Of a DNA stretch of 64,000 nucleotides, positions 7,923 through 19,387 are shown one piece after another. Numbering within the stretch: position 1 is the first letter of the stretch; the number at the start of each line of letters is the position of its first letter. A program made the position numbers and the translations under genes. The notes under the pieces were generated by a model. That model made no database searches and was not told the DNA's origin. It saw nothing but the letters and a program-made list of their open reading frames with translations. This DNA is from Pseudomonas sp. Irchel 3H7 (GTDB lineage Bacteria > Pseudomonadota > Gammaproteobacteria > Pseudomonadales > Pseudomonadaceae). The stretch is taken from positions 496,001 through 560,000 of the forward strand of contig NZ_FYEA01000001.1 in assembly GCF_900187605.1 (NCBI RefSeq). The letters run 5' to 3'.

Positions 7923-10301
7923 TCACTTCCTTAACGTGGCGTTCAACCTTTGTTCGAGCGAGGTGAGGATATTTTGCGTCGTCGAATTCACCTCATCGTC
8001 ATTAAGAGTGCGCGATGGATGCTGCCAGGTCAAGCCAACTGCAAGGCTTTTTCTATCAGGATCAATACCTTTACCCTGATACACGTCAAACAGCCTGAGA
8101 TCTGTGAGCCATTCGCCTGCATTTTCACGGATTACGTCCAGTACGGCTGCAGACGCGACGTCTTTGTGCGCAATCAGTGCAAGGTCACGACGCACTTCAG
8201 GAAAGCGCGACAACTCATGGAATTTCGGCATTTTACCGAGTGCCACTTCTGCCAGAACCAGTTCGAAAACGAAGACCGGACGATCCAGACCCAAGGCTTT
8301 CGACAATTCCGGGTGGATGGCACCGATGAAGCCGACTTCACGCCCTTCGCGCTCGATGCGCGCGGTTTGACCCGGGTGCAGCGCCGGGTGTTTGCCCGGT
8401 GCGAAGGTGAACGAATCCAGTGCACCGGCAAAGCCCAGTACGGCCTCCACGTCAGCTTTGACGTCGAAGAAATCGACAGTGTCGCGACCTTGCGCCCAGC
8501 CTTCCGGCAGGCGGCTACCGCAAACCACGCCGGACAGCATCGGCTCTTGCTTCAGACCTTCCAGCTGACCAACGAAGCGCAGACCGCTTTCGAACAGACG
8601 CACGCGATCTTGCTGGCGGTTGAGGTTGTGCTGCAGCGCTTTGACCAGACCCGGCCACAGCGACGAACGCATGGCGGCCATGTCATTGGAGATCGGATTG
8701 GCCAGCAACAGCGGCTCGACGCCCGGGTTGAACAGCTCGAACTGACGCGGATCGATGAAGCTGTAAGTGATCGCTTCCTGATAACCACGCGCTACCAACA
8801 GACGACGCAGTTCCGGCAGATCGCTACGCGCTTCAGCCTTGGCTTGCGGCGCCAGGCGCGCTTGCGGGTAACGAACCGGCAGACGGTTGTAGCCGTACAG
8901 ACGGGCCAGCTCTTCGATCAGATCGACTTCCAGGCTGATGTCGAAGCGATGGCTTGGCACTTCTACTCGCCACTGGCCTTCACCGTCGGCAGCAATGCCA
9001 AGACCCAGGCCGCCGAGCAAACGCTCAACCTGGGCGGAATCCATTTCCATACCGAGCATCTGAGTGATGCGCTGGGAACGCAGAGTGATCGGCGCGATCG
9101 ACGGCAGATGCTGCGCACTGACGGTCTCGATGATCGGGCCGGCTTCACCGCCAGTGATTTCCAGCAGCAGGCCAGTGGCGCGCTCCATGGCTTCACGGGC
9201 CAGTTGCCAATCGACGCCACGCTCGTAGCGGTGCGAAGCATCGGTGTGCAGGCCATAGGAACGGGCCTTGCCCGCCACTGCGATCTGATCGAAGAACGCA
9301 CTTTCCAGAAATACGTCGCGAGTGGTCGCGGAAACACCACTGTGCTCACCACCCATCACACCGGCAATCGCCAGCGCGCGAGTGTGGTCAGCGATCACCA
9401 GCGTATCGCTACGCAGGCTGACTTCCTGACCGTCGAGCAGCACCAGCTTCTCGCCCTCTTCCGCCATGCGCACACGGATGCCGCCATTGATTTCGGCGAG
9501 ATCGAAGGCGTGCAGCGGCTGACCCAGCTCGAGCATCACATAATTGGTGATGTCGACGGCAGCGTCGATGCTGCGCACGTCAGCGCGACGCAGACGCTCA
9601 ACCATCCACAGCGGCGTCGGCCTGGACAGATCAACGTTGCGGATAACGCGGCCCAGGTAACGTGGGCACGCGGCAGGCGCCAGCACTTCTACCGAACGCA
9701 CTTCGTCGTGCACGGCAGGAATGGCCATGACCACCGGACGGGTCACCGGCGCGTCGTACAGCGCGCCGACTTCACGAGCCAGACCGGCCAGGGACAGGCA
9801 GTCGCCGCGGTTCGGGGTCAGGTCGACCTCGATGCTGGCGTCTTCCAGATCCAGATACACACGGAAGTCTTCGCCCACCGGCGCATCAGCCGGCAGCTCC
9901 ATCAGACCGTCGTTGCCTTCACCGACCTGCAACTCGGCTTGCGAGCACAGCATGCCGTTGGACTCGACGCCGCGCAGTTTGGCTTTCTTGATCTTGAAGT
10001 CGCCCGGCAGCTCAGCGCCAATCATGGCGAACGGAATCTTCAGGCCCGGACGCACGTTTGGCGCACCGCACACGACCTGGAAGGTTTCCACGCCATTGCT
10101 GACCTGGCACACGCGCAACTTGTCGGCATCAGGGTGTTGCTCGGTGCTCAGCACCTCGCCCACGACCACGCCGCTGAAAACACCGGCAGCCGGGGTCACG
10201 CTATCGACCTCAAGGCCGGCCATCGACAGACGAGCAACCAGCTCGTCGCGATTTACCTGCGGGCTAACCCAGCCACGCAGCCATTGTTCACTGAATTTCA
10301 T
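7923..10301 (-). CDS. pheT: Phenylalanyl-tRNA synthetase beta subunit
   Basis: The 792-residue protein has full family length. It shows the EMAP-type tRNA-binding domain (about 40-150, with VVCGAPNVRPG), B3/B4 editing region (LGRVIRNVDL onward), B5 domain (about 400-480), class II-like pseudo-core and the C-terminal ferredoxin-fold anticodon-binding domain (SRFPEVRRDLALIAHKDV near residue 700). It forms an alpha2-beta2 enzyme with PheS and edits mischarged Tyr-tRNA(Phe). It begins 26 bases after pheS. Confidence 0.98.
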   Translation of the reverse strand: MKFSEQWLRGWVSPQVNRDELVARLSMAGLEVDSVTPAAGVFSGVVVGEVLSTEQHPDADKLRVCQVSNGVETFQVVCGAPNVRPGLKIPFAMIGAELPGDFKIKKAKLRGVESNGMLCSQAELQVGEGNDGLMELPADAPVGEDFRVYLDLEDASIEVDLTPNRGDCLSLAGLAREVGALYDAPVTRPVVMAIPAVHDEVRSVEVLAPAACPRYLGRVIRNVDLSRPTPLWMVERLRRADVRSIDAAVDITNYVMLELGQPLHAFDLAEINGGIRVRMAEEGEKLVLLDGQEVSLRSDTLVIADHTRALAIAGVMGGEHSGVSATTRDVFLESAFFDQIAVAGKARSYGLHTDASHRYERGVDWQLAREAMERATGLLLEITGGEAGPIIETVSAQHLPSIAPITLRSQRITQMLGMEMDSAQVERLLGGLGLGIAADGEGQWRVEVPSHRFDISLEVDLIEELARLYGYNRLPVRYPQARLAPQAKAEARSDLPELRRLLVARGYQEAITYSFIDPRQFELFNPGVEPLLLANPISNDMAAMRSSLWPGLVKALQHNLNRQQDRVRLFESGLRFVGQLEGLKQEPMLSGVVCGSRLPEGWAQGRDTVDFFDVKADVEAVLGFAGALDSFTFAPGKHPALHPGQTARIEREGREVGFIGAIHPELSKALGLDRPVFVFELVLAEVALGKMPKFHELSRFPEVRRDLALIAHKDVASAAVLDVIRENAGEWLTDLRLFDVYQGKGIDPDRKSLAVGLTWQHPSRTLNDDEVNSTTQNILTSLEQRLNATLRK

Positions 10302-10327
10302 CCTGCTCTCCTAAGAATTCGTTACGA

Positions 10328-11398
<1,071 letters not shown>

Positions 11399-11453
11399 AA
11401 GACGTTTACCACCTGGCCCCACGGAAGTGAGGCAGGGTGATTGTCGGGGGTAC

Positions 11454-11810
11454 TTAAGCCAAGGTGGCTTTAGCTTTCTCGACAATCGCAGCAAACACCG
11501 CTTTTTCGTTCACTGCCAGATCAGCCAGAACCTTACGGTCGATCTCGATGGACGCTTTTTTCAGGCCAGCGATGAAACGGCTGTAGGACAGACCGTTAAC
11601 ACGAGCACCAGCGTTGATACGAGCGATCCACAGAGCGCGGAACTGACGTTTTTTCTGACGACGGTCACGGTAGGCGTATTGGCCTGCCTTGATTACCGCT
11701 TGCTTGGCAACACGGAATACGCGGGAGCGTGCGCCGTAGTAGCCTTTAGCAAGTTTCAGAATTTTTTTGTGACGCTTACGGGCAATGACGCCACGCTTTA
11801 CACGAGCCAT
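11454..11810 (-). CDS. rplT: 50S ribosomal protein L20
   Basis: A 118-residue, very basic protein with the L20 pattern ([20 protein letters not shown], then [16 protein letters not shown]). It binds 23S rRNA and is essential for early 50S assembly; in other gammaproteobacteria it represses its own operon translationally. It follows rpmI by 28 bases. Confidence 0.98.
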   Translation of the reverse strand: MARVKRGVIARKRHKKILKLAKGYYGARSRVFRVAKQAVIKAGQYAYRDRRQKKRQFRALWIARINAGARVNGLSYSRFIAGLKKASIEIDRKVLADLAVNEKAVFAAIVEKAKATLA

Positions 11811-11838
11811 GAGTTACTTCCTCTATTCTTGACTAAAA

Positions 11839-12033
11839 TTAACGAAGGCGCAGCATGCGCTCGACTTTTGCCACGTCAGACGGATGCAGCAAGCTGCTAC
11901 CGCGCAGTTGACGCTTACGCTTGGTCGACATTTTAGTCAGGATGTGGCTCTTGAAAGCGTGCTTGTGCTTGATACCGTTAGCAGTTTTCAGAAACCGCTT
12001 AGCAGCACCACTTTTGGTTTTCATTTTTGGCAT
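11839..12033 (-). CDS. rpmI: 50S ribosomal protein L35
   Basis: This 64-residue basic protein has the L35 form ([21 protein letters not shown]-terminal [19 protein letters not shown]). It lies between infC and rplT in the conserved infC-rpmI-rplT order. Confidence 0.98.
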   Translation of the reverse strand: MPKMKTKSGAAKRFLKTANGIKHKHAFKSHILTKMSTKRKRQLRGSSLLHPSDVAKVERMLRLR

Positions 12034-12093
12034 GTTCGGATACTCCGCATTCAGTTGATAAACATAATCAGAAGGCCTGCCGTGCCCTGTTGA

Positions 12094-12645
12094 TTACTTC
12101 TTCTTTTTCGGGGCGATGACCATGATCAGCTGGCGTCCTTCCATCTTAGGATGCTGTTCGACCGAACCGTACTCGAGCAGGTCAGCTTCAACCCGCTTGA
12201 GGAGTTCCATCCCCAGCTCCTGGTGGGCCATCTCACGGCCGCGGAATCGCAAGGATACCTTGGCCCTGTCCCCATCACTCAGGAAACGTACCAGGTTGCG
12301 CAGTTTTACCTGGTAATCCCCTTCCTCCGTCCCTGGACGAAACTTGATTTCTTTTACCTGAATCTGCTTCTGGTTCTTCTTCGCCGCGGCAACCTGCTTC
12401 TTCTTTTCGAAGATCGATTTGCCGTAATCCATCACACGGCAAACCGGTGGGATTGCGTCTGCGGAGATTTCCACCAGATCAAGCTTTGCTTCTTCAGCAA
12501 TACGAAGCGCTTCATCAATCGAGACGATGCCAATCTGCTCGCCATCAGCGCCAATTAACCGAACCTCGCGTGCCGAGATATTCTCGTTGATCGGGGCTTT
12601 CGGTGCAGCTCGTTTATCTTGTCTCATTTCACGCTTAATAATAAT
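12094..12645 (-). CDS. infC: Translation initiation factor IF-3 (ATT start)
   Basis: The 183-residue factor has the N-domain ([19 protein letters not shown]), linker and C-domain ([20 protein letters not shown], ending VIAPKKKK). An ATG at 12627 would drop the conserved MIIKRE extension; three ATT codons precede it, and the first, at 12645, follows GGAG at normal spacing. infC is the classic gene with an ATT start, allowing IF-3 to limit its own synthesis because it rejects non-canonical starts. The last A of the thrS stop codon is the first base of this ATT. Confidence 0.95.
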   Translation of the reverse strand: MIIKREMRQDKRAAPKAPINENISAREVRLIGADGEQIGIVSIDEALRIAEEAKLDLVEISADAIPPVCRVMDYGKSIFEKKKQVAAAKKNQKQIQVKEIKFRPGTEEGDYQVKLRNLVRFLSDGDRAKVSLRFRGREMAHQELGMELLKRVEADLLEYGSVEQHPKMEGRQLIMVIAPKKKK

Positions 12646-14567
12646 TACTCCGAATCTGGGCGACCACGCCGGGAAACCGCTTGCGCGAGAAACTCAGCGA
12701 ACTGGGCGACGGGCATCGAGCCCAGGTCAGCACCTTCACGAGTACGCACAGCGACAGTCTGCATCTCGACTTCCTTATCTCCGATAACCAAAAGATAGGG
12801 AACCTTGAGCAAAGTATGCTCGCGGATTTTAAAGCCGATCTTTTCATTTCTCAAGTCGGACTTGGCACGAAATCCGCTTTCGTTGAGAGTTTTTTCAACT
12901 TCTGCAACAAAATCTGCCTGTTTATCAGTGATATTCATGATCACCGCCTGCGTTGGCGCGAGCCAGGCAGGGAACGCACCTTCATAGTGCTCGATCAGAA
13001 TCCCGACGAAACGCTCGAAGGAACCGAGGATCGCACGGTGCAACATCACTGGGTGTTTGCGGCTGTTGTCTTCAGAGACGTATTCAGCGCCCAAACGGAC
13101 AGGCAGGTTAAAATCGAGCTGCAGAGTACCACATTGCCAGACGCGGCCGAGGCAGTCTTTCAGCGAGAATTCGATCTTCGGACCGTAGAATGCACCCTCA
13201 CCCGGCTGCAGATCGTACGGCAGGCCCGCAGAATCAAGGGCTGCAGCCAGTGCGGCTTCAGCGCGATCCCACAGTTCGTCGGAACCGACGCGTTTTTCCG
13301 GACGAGTGGACAGTTTCATCTCGACATCGGTAAAGCCGAAGTCACGATAAACGTCCATGGTCAGCTTGATGAACGCTGCGGATTCGGCCTGCATCTGCTC
13401 TTCAGTGCAGAAGATGTGGGCGTCGTCCTGAGTGAACGCACGTACGCGCATGATGCCGTGCAGCGCACCCGACGGCTCGTTGCGGTGGCAAGCACCGAAC
13501 TCGGCCAGACGCATCGGCAGTTCGCGGTAGCTCTTCAGGCCTTGGTTGAACACCTGCACGTGGCATGGGCAGTTCATTGGCTTGATGGCGTAGTCGCGGT
13601 TTTCCGACTGGGTGGTGAACATGTTGTCGGCGTAGTTGGCCCAGTGCCCGGATTTCTCCCACAGGCTGCGGTCAACGACTTGAGGAGTCTTGATTTCAAG
13701 GTAGCCGTTATCGCGCTGGATCTTGCGCATGTATTGCTCGAGCACCTGGTACAGAGTCCAGCCGTTCGGGTGCCAGAACACCATGCCCGGGGATTCTTCC
13801 TGGGTGTGGAACAGGCCCAGACGCTTGCCGATCTTGCGGTGATCGCGCTTTTCAGCTTCTTCAATGCGCTGGATGTAAGCCGCCAGCTGCTTTTTGTCTG
13901 CCCAAGCGGTGCCGTAAACGCGCTGCAATTGCTCGTTCTTGGCGTCGCCGCGCCAGTAGGCACCGGACAGTTTGGTCAGCTTGAAGGATTTCAGGAAGCG
14001 GGTGTTCGGCACGTGCGGACCGCGGCACATATCGACGTATTCTTCGTGATAGTACAGGCCCATGGCCTGCTCGTTCGGCATGTCCTCGACCAGACGCAGC
14101 TTGTAGTCTTCGCCGCGGGCCTTGAACACTTCGATCACTTCAGCACGCGGAGTGACTTTCTTGATGACGTCGTAATCTTTCTCGATCAGCTGCTGCATGC
14201 GCTGCTCGATAGCAGCCATGTCGTCCGGCGTGAAAGGACGCTCGAAGGCGATATCGTAATAGAAGCCTTCGTCGATGACCGGCCCGATGACCATCTTCGC
14301 AGTCGGGTACAACTGCTTGACCGCGTGGCCAACCAGGTGAGCGCAAGAGTGGCGAATGATCTCCAGCCCCTCTTCATCCTTTGGCGTGATGATTTGCAGG
14401 GTCGCGTCGCTGCTGATGATGTCGCTGGCGTCGACCAGTTGGCCATTGACCTTGCCGGCCAGAGTGGCTTTGGCCAGACCGGCACCAATGGATGCGGCGA
14501 CCTCGGCTACGGAAACCGGGTGATCGAATGAACGTTGACTGCCGTCGGGAAGAGTAATAGTTGGCAT
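12645..14567 (-). CDS. thrS: Threonyl-tRNA synthetase
   Basis: The enzyme is 640 residues: TGS domain ([14 protein letters not shown], 1-61), editing domain with the zinc-like [13 protein letters not shown] motif, class II core with [19 protein letters not shown] and [15 protein letters not shown], and an anticodon-binding domain (from about 540). The ATG at 14567 is chosen for its AGAGGAGG and because homology starts there; an upstream frame adds 11 unrelated residues. It charges tRNA(Thr) and removes Ser-tRNA(Thr). It heads the thrS-infC-rpmI-rplT-pheST-ihfA cluster. Confidence 0.98.
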   Translation of the reverse strand: MPTITLPDGSQRSFDHPVSVAEVAASIGAGLAKATLAGKVNGQLVDASDIISSDATLQIITPKDEEGLEIIRHSCAHLVGHAVKQLYPTAKMVIGPVIDEGFYYDIAFERPFTPDDMAAIEQRMQQLIEKDYDVIKKVTPRAEVIEVFKARGEDYKLRLVEDMPNEQAMGLYYHEEYVDMCRGPHVPNTRFLKSFKLTKLSGAYWRGDAKNEQLQRVYGTAWADKKQLAAYIQRIEEAEKRDHRKIGKRLGLFHTQEESPGMVFWHPNGWTLYQVLEQYMRKIQRDNGYLEIKTPQVVDRSLWEKSGHWANYADNMFTTQSENRDYAIKPMNCPCHVQVFNQGLKSYRELPMRLAEFGACHRNEPSGALHGIMRVRAFTQDDAHIFCTEEQMQAESAAFIKLTMDVYRDFGFTDVEMKLSTRPEKRVGSDELWDRAEAALAAALDSAGLPYDLQPGEGAFYGPKIEFSLKDCLGRVWQCGTLQLDFNLPVRLGAEYVSEDNSRKHPVMLHRAILGSFERFVGILIEHYEGAFPAWLAPTQAVIMNITDKQADFVAEVEKTLNESGFRAKSDLRNEKIGFKIREHTLLKVPYLLVIGDKEVEMQTVAVRTREGADLGSMPVAQFAEFLAQAVSRRGRPDSE

Positions 14568-14938
14568 GGCGCCTCCTCTCCTAGTGGTGACCCCTACCAA
14601 AGGTCACGTGGGTTGGGATGAGCCAGTACAAGATCCGATCCAGGCCATTCAATGACGAACGCCTGCCTTACAGCGGCAGGAGCCTTGCGGCCAACCGGAA
14701 AACCGAACCAGAGTGACTGGGATTCAAATCGAAATATTCGTACGTTGACCGCTGCCGGGACTGAAGGTCTGCCGGAGCCTGAGAACGCTTGAGCCCGGCA
14801 TGCTAGCACAGATGAGCGGTCACTTATGCCTCTGTTTTGCCAGAAGGCAAATCGTCCGTTTTTATGCCAGAGTGCTGAACTTGATGGCCCCTTCAGCCCT
14901 CAGATAACAAGACATTGACCCACAAGGAGCATCCTCGC
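14568..14938. other. Divergent promoter region of thrS and an exported protein gene
   Basis: The stretch has no convincing gene; one minus-strand frame (14594-14809) lacks a ribosome binding site. It must contain the thrS promoter and leader (about 230 bases, possibly with an autoregulatory operator, which I cannot identify) and the promoter of the plus-strand gene at 14939. Confidence 0.5.
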
Positions 14939-15241
14939 ATGCGTCTGAATACCCTGTTCGCCGTCGTCGCCCCTATCGTTATGCTGCTACCGCTGAGCGC
15001 CCACGCCGACTGGCCGAAGGGCGAGCGTGAGAAGTACATGGCGCAGTGCACCCAAGCGGCAACTCCGCAAATTGGCGCTGCTGCAGCCAAATCGCACTGT
15101 GCTTGTGGTGCTGATGCCATCAAGTCCTATCCTGCCGCCGACATTCAGGCGCTGATGGACAATAAGGCCTCCCCAGAACTGCAGCAAAAAGCACTGGGTC
15201 AAATTGCCAAATGCAAGGCAAATACACCGGCGAAAAAGTGA
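14939..15241 (+). CDS. Small exported cysteine-containing protein
   Basis: This 100-residue protein has a signal peptide (MRLNTLFAVVAPIVMLLPLS, cleavage likely after AHA) and a mature part with CTQAA, HCACGAD and KCK cysteines, suggesting two disulfides in the periplasm. The start at 14939 has AAGGAG nine bases upstream; an upstream ATG would add MTHKEHPR before the signal. The mature sequence (ASPELQQKALGQIAKC) resembles small secreted pseudomonad proteins of unknown role. Confidence 0.75.
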   Translation: MRLNTLFAVVAPIVMLLPLSAHADWPKGEREKYMAQCTQAATPQIGAAAAKSHCACGADAIKSYPAADIQALMDNKASPELQQKALGQIAKCKANTPAKK

Positions 15242-15261
15242 TCAAAACACCTTTCTGACCC

Positions 15262-15300
15262 GGCTCAGCGCCCCTGAAACGGGCTGATTTTGAGCCTTTT
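15262..15300 (+). terminator. Terminator after the exported protein gene
   Basis: GGCTCA pairs with TGAGCC, with inner CAGC/GCTG pairing, followed by TTTT. It sits 20 bases after the stop codon. Confidence 0.5.
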
Positions 15301-15529
15301 CAGACGATTTATGCAGGTTTTACAGGTTTTTTTATTGTCTTTACGTTCTGCCAAAAGCCTTGTAAACCGGGGCTTTCAGCCGAATCAGGCAGTAAAGAAA
15401 ACACGTCTGATTGGCAAACAGCACGTCCGGGGGGCTACCAAAGCGAACATTTCGACTATGATACCCGGGTGTGCCCAGTTGGCCTGAGCAGCACAGTACT
15501 GAAAAATATATGTTTCTTGGAGATACACC

Positions 15530-15742
15530 ATGTCTAATCGCCAAACCGGCACCGTTAAGTGGTTCAACGATGAAAAAGGCTTCGGCTTCATCACTCCTCA
15601 AGGTGGCGGTGACGACCTGTTCGTACACTTCAAAGCTATCGAATCCGACGGTTTCAAAAGCCTGAAAGAAGGCCAGACCGTCTCTTTCGTGGCTGAGAAA
15701 GGCCAAAAGGGTATGCAAGCTGCACAGGTTCGCCCAGAGTAA
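15530..15742 (+). CDS. Cold-shock-domain protein of the CspA/CapB family
   Basis: A 70-residue single cold-shock domain: RNP1 motif KGFGFITP and RNP2 DDLFVHF are intact, with N-terminal [14 protein letters not shown]. It binds single-stranded RNA and DNA and is an RNA chaperone. A TATGAT at 15457 could be its -10, giving a leader of about 60 bases. TTGGAGATACACC precedes the ATG. Several paralogues normally exist in pseudomonads, so the exact symbol is left open. Confidence 0.95.
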   Translation: MSNRQTGTVKWFNDEKGFGFITPQGGGDDLFVHFKAIESDGFKSLKEGQTVSFVAEKGQKGMQAAQVRPE

Positions 15743-15756
15743 TTTCTGCGCGCACT

Positions 15757-15788
15757 AAAAAAACCCCGTCCATGTGACGGGGTTTTTT
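15757..15788. terminator. Bidirectional terminator
   Basis: AACCCCGTC and GACGGGGTT flank a CATGT loop, with A-run on the left and TTTTTT on the right. It serves both the cold-shock gene and the convergent lipoprotein gene. Confidence 0.9.
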
Positions 15789-15814
15789 ATGCCTGCAACA
15801 AAAGCCTTCGCTGA

Positions 15815-16132
15815 TCAGCCGCAGTTGACGCGTGTGATCACCAGGTTGTTGTCGGTGTTCAGATTCAAGCGATCCGAGCGGTACTCGAGCGTGATCATGT
15901 CATTCGGCTTGAGGAAGCGGGCATTCTGCGCCCCGGCTTTGTTGCGCGCCTGCTCCAGCAGCTCTGGCGAAGCTTTCTTGCCAATGGCGAACTCCGCCGC
16001 CGTGGCTTCACAGCGGCTGTGACCGGCTTCGGTCGCCGCAGATTCCTTTGCCGACTCGCTGGAGGTCGTGCTGCAACCGGCCAACATGGCGGCGGCTATA
16101 AGTGCACCCAGTGTCGCGAACTTCAAAGGCAT
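15815..16132 (-). CDS. I78-family peptidase inhibitor lipoprotein
   Basis: The 105-residue protein has a lipoprotein signal (LIAAAMLAGCSTTSS; lipidated Cys about residue 20). The mature part shows the inhibitor I78 pattern: CEATAAEFAIGKKASPELL, ARNKAGAQNARFLKPNDMIT, and the closing YRSDRLNLNTDN with ITRVNCG; the two cysteines likely form a disulfide. It would sit in the outer membrane facing the periplasm and inhibit serine proteases. Family assignment is from this motif pattern. Confidence 0.85.
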   Translation of the reverse strand: MPLKFATLGALIAAAMLAGCSTTSSESAKESAATEAGHSRCEATAAEFAIGKKASPELLEQARNKAGAQNARFLKPNDMITLEYRSDRLNLNTDNNLVITRVNCG

Positions 16133-16301
16133 GAAGCCTCCTTGTTTTCAAAATGGTTAAGCTGAGATCGTGCGACCGCCATTCCGGCGTTTGGTTTCAC
16201 GGCCAAGGCCATCACCCTGCCCCACGATTGGAAAAACGCCGAGTGTGCCTGAGCGGCATGCGTCTATTCATCAATCAATCGTGACTGAATATTAACGGCG
16301 C

Positions 16302-16607
16302 TCAGTAGACGTCGATGTAGTCATACGGCGGATTCGGCCAGTTGTCCTTTAGCGCGTTGAAAATCTGCATCACCCACACCTCATCACTGGCCGCGACATT
16401 GCCCACATACCCTGAACCCTTGGCCCAGGTTTCCAGGCGAAACAGCAAACCGTCGATATCCTGCCCACCGGTAACGCCGGAAGAAATGTAAGCGATACCG
16501 CCCTTGGTCACGCGCAGTTGCGTGTGTTCGTCATCGCTGGCCGAAGCGAGCAACTGGCGCACCGCATCGAGCGTGAGGCCGTCAGGGGTATTCAAATCGA
16601 TCTGCAC
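16302..16607 (-). CDS. Conserved small protein of unknown function
   Basis: A 101-residue acidic cytoplasmic protein (MQIDLNTPDGLTLDAVRQLL ... WPNPPYDYIDVY). The N-terminal LTLDAVRQLLASASDDEHTQLRV looks like a small alpha/beta fold. No motif points to an activity; it is divergent from the small plus-strand gene at 16739. Confidence 0.6.
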   Translation of the reverse strand: MQIDLNTPDGLTLDAVRQLLASASDDEHTQLRVTKGGIAYISSGVTGGQDIDGLLFRLETWAKGSGYVGNVAASDEVWVMQIFNALKDNWPNPPYDYIDVY

Positions 16608-16738
16608 AGAACGGTCCTTGGAAAGCCTTGAAATACCAAGTGTCGCATAGCGCTCCGTTCATGCCTAAGTCGCAGTGCCAAATGCCCGACAAAATGGTTA
16701 ACTCGAATCCATGATCTTCCGACTTTTCGAGCGCTCTC

Positions 16739-16951
16739 ATGACCACCATCAGCATCGACGCCGCCATTAATGCCAAATGGACAGACGGACACAGCTCTTA
16801 CAGCCCGGGAACCACCGAGGAGCTTGCGCTGATTGGTATCGATCTATTGGTCAAGGAGTTGGGCACTGATGCGGCCAAGCACTTCATCAAGCAGATTTTC
16901 GAGCGTTACCCGACCGAACAGGTCGCGCATAAACACGCAGAGAAGGGATAA
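16739..16951 (+). CDS. Small conserved protein of unknown function
   Basis: A 70-residue protein (MTTISIDAAINAKWTDGHSS, ending TEQVAHKHAEKG). Composition is typical of the host, and it sits in its own space between divergent and convergent neighbours. No recognisable domain. Confidence 0.5.
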   Translation: MTTISIDAAINAKWTDGHSSYSPGTTEELALIGIDLLVKELGTDAAKHFIKQIFERYPTEQVAHKHAEKG

Positions 16952-16976
16952 AACCCGCAGGCTGGCACCTGCGGGC
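16950..16976 (-). terminator. Terminator at the end of the rbs operon
   Basis: CCCGCAGG and CCTGCGGG enclose CTGGCA; on the minus strand the stem is followed by TTTTA. It lies just past the nucleoside hydrolase stop codon. Confidence 0.7.
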
Positions 16977-16983
16977 GAATGAT

Positions 16984-18012
16984 TTACTTCAGACGCTTCA
17001 GACGCTCGGTCAGCAAGTCAAAGAAACCCTGAGCATCGCCATTTTCAACCCAAAAGGCGTTCTTGGGTGCCTTCAGGCCGTCGTACCAATCGACGATGGT
17101 CTGACCAAAAGTCGGCCCTTCACGACTATCCACCACAACATTCACCGAACGACCGGTGAACAGTTCCGGCTTGAGCAGATAAGCCACAACGGTCGCGTCA
17201 TGCACCGGGCCACCCGGAATACCGTAGTGTTCCATATCGCCTTTGATGTACTCGTTGAGAATGTCGCCGACAATCTTGCTCGCGTTGTTGTTCAGTGCAG
17301 CGATTTGTTTCAGGCGTGCATCACTGGTGAGGATCTTGTGGGTCACGTCCAGCGGCAGGTAAGTCAGTTTCACGCCGCTTTTCAACACGACTTCAGCCGC
17401 TTGCGGGTCAGCAAACAGGTTGAACTCGGCCACTGGGGTGATGTTGCCTCCGTTGAAGTGCGCACCGCCCATGATCACCACTTCCTTGATGCCCTGAACG
17501 ATTTCAGGCTCCTGGATCAGCGCCAGCGCCAGGTTGGTCTGCGGCCCGAGCATGGCGATGGTGATGCTGTGCGGCTTGGCTTTTTTCAGGGTATCGATCA
17601 GATAGTTGACGGCATTACCTTCAGCCAGACCCTTTTTCGGTTCGTGCACGGTGACACCCGACAGGCCTTCCTTGCCATGGATGTTCTCGGCGTAGATAGG
17701 GGTGCGCATCAGCGGCTTCGGCGCACCGGCATAAACCGGTACGTCTTCGCGCCCTGCCCACTCGCGAGCCAGTCGTGCGTTACGCGACGTCTTGTCGAGG
17801 CGCACATTGCCGGCCACGGTGGTCAGCGCGCGAATGTTCAGCTCGTCCGGCGAGGCCAGGGCGAACAGCAAGGCAACCACATCATCGGCACCCGGGTCGG
17901 TGTCGATAATCAGGTCGATTTTCTCCGCCGCCTGGGCGCCGGTGGCAGTGATTACGGACAAAAGCAGAAAGCTCCGGATGAATTGATGCAGTTTCTGAGC
18001 ATAGCGTTGCAT
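16984..18012 (-). CDS. Periplasmic nucleoside hydrolase
   Basis: This 342-residue protein carries the inosine-uridine nucleoside hydrolase signature DLIIDTDPGADDVVALLFAL (calcium-binding aspartates) and later VIMGGAHFNGGNITPVAEFN and PGGPVHDATVV. A signal peptide (RSFLLLSVITATGAQA) places it in the periplasm. The start at 18012 has AAGGAA seven bases ahead. As last gene of the ribose operon it would split nucleosides outside the inner membrane into base and ribose, and RbsABC would import the ribose. That pathway is inference from gene order plus the signal. Confidence 0.9.
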   Translation of the reverse strand: MQRYAQKLHQFIRSFLLLSVITATGAQAAEKIDLIIDTDPGADDVVALLFALASPDELNIRALTTVAGNVRLDKTSRNARLAREWAGREDVPVYAGAPKPLMRTPIYAENIHGKEGLSGVTVHEPKKGLAEGNAVNYLIDTLKKAKPHSITIAMLGPQTNLALALIQEPEIVQGIKEVVIMGGAHFNGGNITPVAEFNLFADPQAAEVVLKSGVKLTYLPLDVTHKILTSDARLKQIAALNNNASKIVGDILNEYIKGDMEHYGIPGGPVHDATVVAYLLKPELFTGRSVNVVVDSREGPTFGQTIVDWYDGLKAPKNAFWVENGDAQGFFDLLTERLKRLK

Positions 18013-18044
18013 GGCGCATTCCTTGTGCATGTGGAATCGAAAAA

Positions 18045-18449
18045 TCAGAACGTAACTCCGGCGACCAGCACGATATTGCAGTACGGCTGGCATTCGCCTG
18101 TACGAACAATCGCCCGAGCCTGTCGGCTGAGAACCTTGAATTGCTCGTGACTGAGCAGATCACGACGACCGAGAGCACCTTCCTCATTCAACGCATCCAG
18201 CGTATTCAACGCGGTCGGCTGTTTGTCGAAGATTTCCTTGGCCAGTGCATGGCTTTCCACCTGCATCTCGCTGAGCACGACTTTCAGGGTGCTGACGAAA
18301 TCCGGTACGCCATGGGTCAGCGCCAGATCAATCAGCTCGACACCAGGCGGCACCGGCAACCCGGCGTCACCAATGACCACCATGTCGCCGTGGCCCAGAG
18401 AAGCAATCAGCCGCGACAATGCGACGTTGAGCAGAGGAGTCTTTTTCAT
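18045..18449 (-). CDS. rbsD: D-ribose pyranase
   Basis: A 134-residue RbsD: catalytic-type histidine in ASLGHGD (His20), then [13 protein letters not shown], and a C-terminal [17 protein letters not shown]. It converts beta-pyranose to beta-furanose forms of ribose so ribokinase can act. Its ATG overlaps the rbsK stop as ATGA. Confidence 0.95.
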   Translation of the reverse strand: MKKTPLLNVALSRLIASLGHGDMVVIGDAGLPVPPGVELIDLALTHGVPDFVSTLKVVLSEMQVESHALAKEIFDKQPTALNTLDALNEEGALGRRDLLSHEQFKVLSRQARAIVRTGECQPYCNIVLVAGVTF

Positions 18450-19363
18450 GCGGGTTTAAACGCCTGTACGTCGGACTGGGTTGGAATTGACGGTTGCGCA
18501 CCGGCGCGGGTTACCGACAGCGCGGCGGCAATCTGTCCGTAGCGAATCGCCTCGGCCTCGGACTTGCCATTGGCCAGCGCCGCCGCAAAACCACCGACAA
18601 AAGTGTCTCCGGCGGCAGTGGTGTCGACAGCCTTCACTTTCGGTGCCGGGAAATGCTCAAAGCGTTGGCCATCGGCAAACAGCGAACCTTGAGCACCGAG
18701 CGTAATGATGACTTTGCCCGCCCCCATGGCGATCAACTGGCTGGCGGCACTTTCTGCGCTTTCCAGCGAGCCCACCGATAATCCGCTCAACACGGTCGCT
18801 TCGCTCTCGTTGGGGATCAGGTAGTCGATCGCGGTAAACCAGTCTGCCGGCAGTGGACGACTGGCTGGCGCCGGATTAAGGATGACAACTTTACCCAGCG
18901 CGCGCGCACGTTTGAGCGCATGCCCCACTGTCGCATCCGGAATTTCGAGCTGGCAGATGATCACGTCGGCGGCCTGCAGCACCGCATCAAAACGGTCGAT
19001 CACTGCGGGCGTCATGGCGCCATTGGCGCCGGCGACAATGACAATGGCGTTCTGACTGTTGTCATCGACCACGATCAACGCCACACCACTGGAATCAGCG
19101 ACCGTGCTGACGGCCTGACAATCGATCTGCTCGGCCAACAAGGCGTTGCGTAATTGCACGCCATAGTCGTCATTGCCAACGCAACCGACCATCGCGACCT
19201 GAGCACCCAAACGCGCCGCCGCCACCGCCTGATTGGCACCCTTGCCGCCGGACACCGTGGCAAACGAATGACCGATCAGCGTTTCACCGCCGACGGGCAG
19301 CCGCGGCGCCCGGGTCACCAGATCCATGTTCAGGCTGCCTATTACCACTACATTTGCTGGCAT
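18446..19363 (-). CDS. rbsK: Ribokinase
   Basis: The 305-residue PfkB-family kinase has the N-terminal sugar site [17 protein letters not shown], the [16 protein letters not shown] signature (38-53) and the C-terminal [17 protein letters not shown] with the catalytic aspartate. It phosphorylates ribose to ribose 5-phosphate using ATP. It follows rbsR by 24 bases. Confidence 0.97.
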   Translation of the reverse strand: MPANVVVIGSLNMDLVTRAPRLPVGGETLIGHSFATVSGGKGANQAVAAARLGAQVAMVGCVGNDDYGVQLRNALLAEQIDCQAVSTVADSSGVALIVVDDNSQNAIVIVAGANGAMTPAVIDRFDAVLQAADVIICQLEIPDATVGHALKRARALGKVVILNPAPASRPLPADWFTAIDYLIPNESEATVLSGLSVGSLESAESAASQLIAMGAGKVIITLGAQGSLFADGQRFEHFPAPKVKAVDTTAAGDTFVGGFAAALANGKSEAEAIRYGQIAAALSVTRAGAQPSIPTQSDVQAFKPA

Positions 19364-19387
19364 ACATCATTACTCGTCAATTCGGTT

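Noticed and set aside
14594..14809. Minus-strand 71-codon ORF upstream of thrS
   Set aside because: No ribosome binding site, no recognisable protein pattern, and it lies across the thrS leader where promoter and operator are expected.
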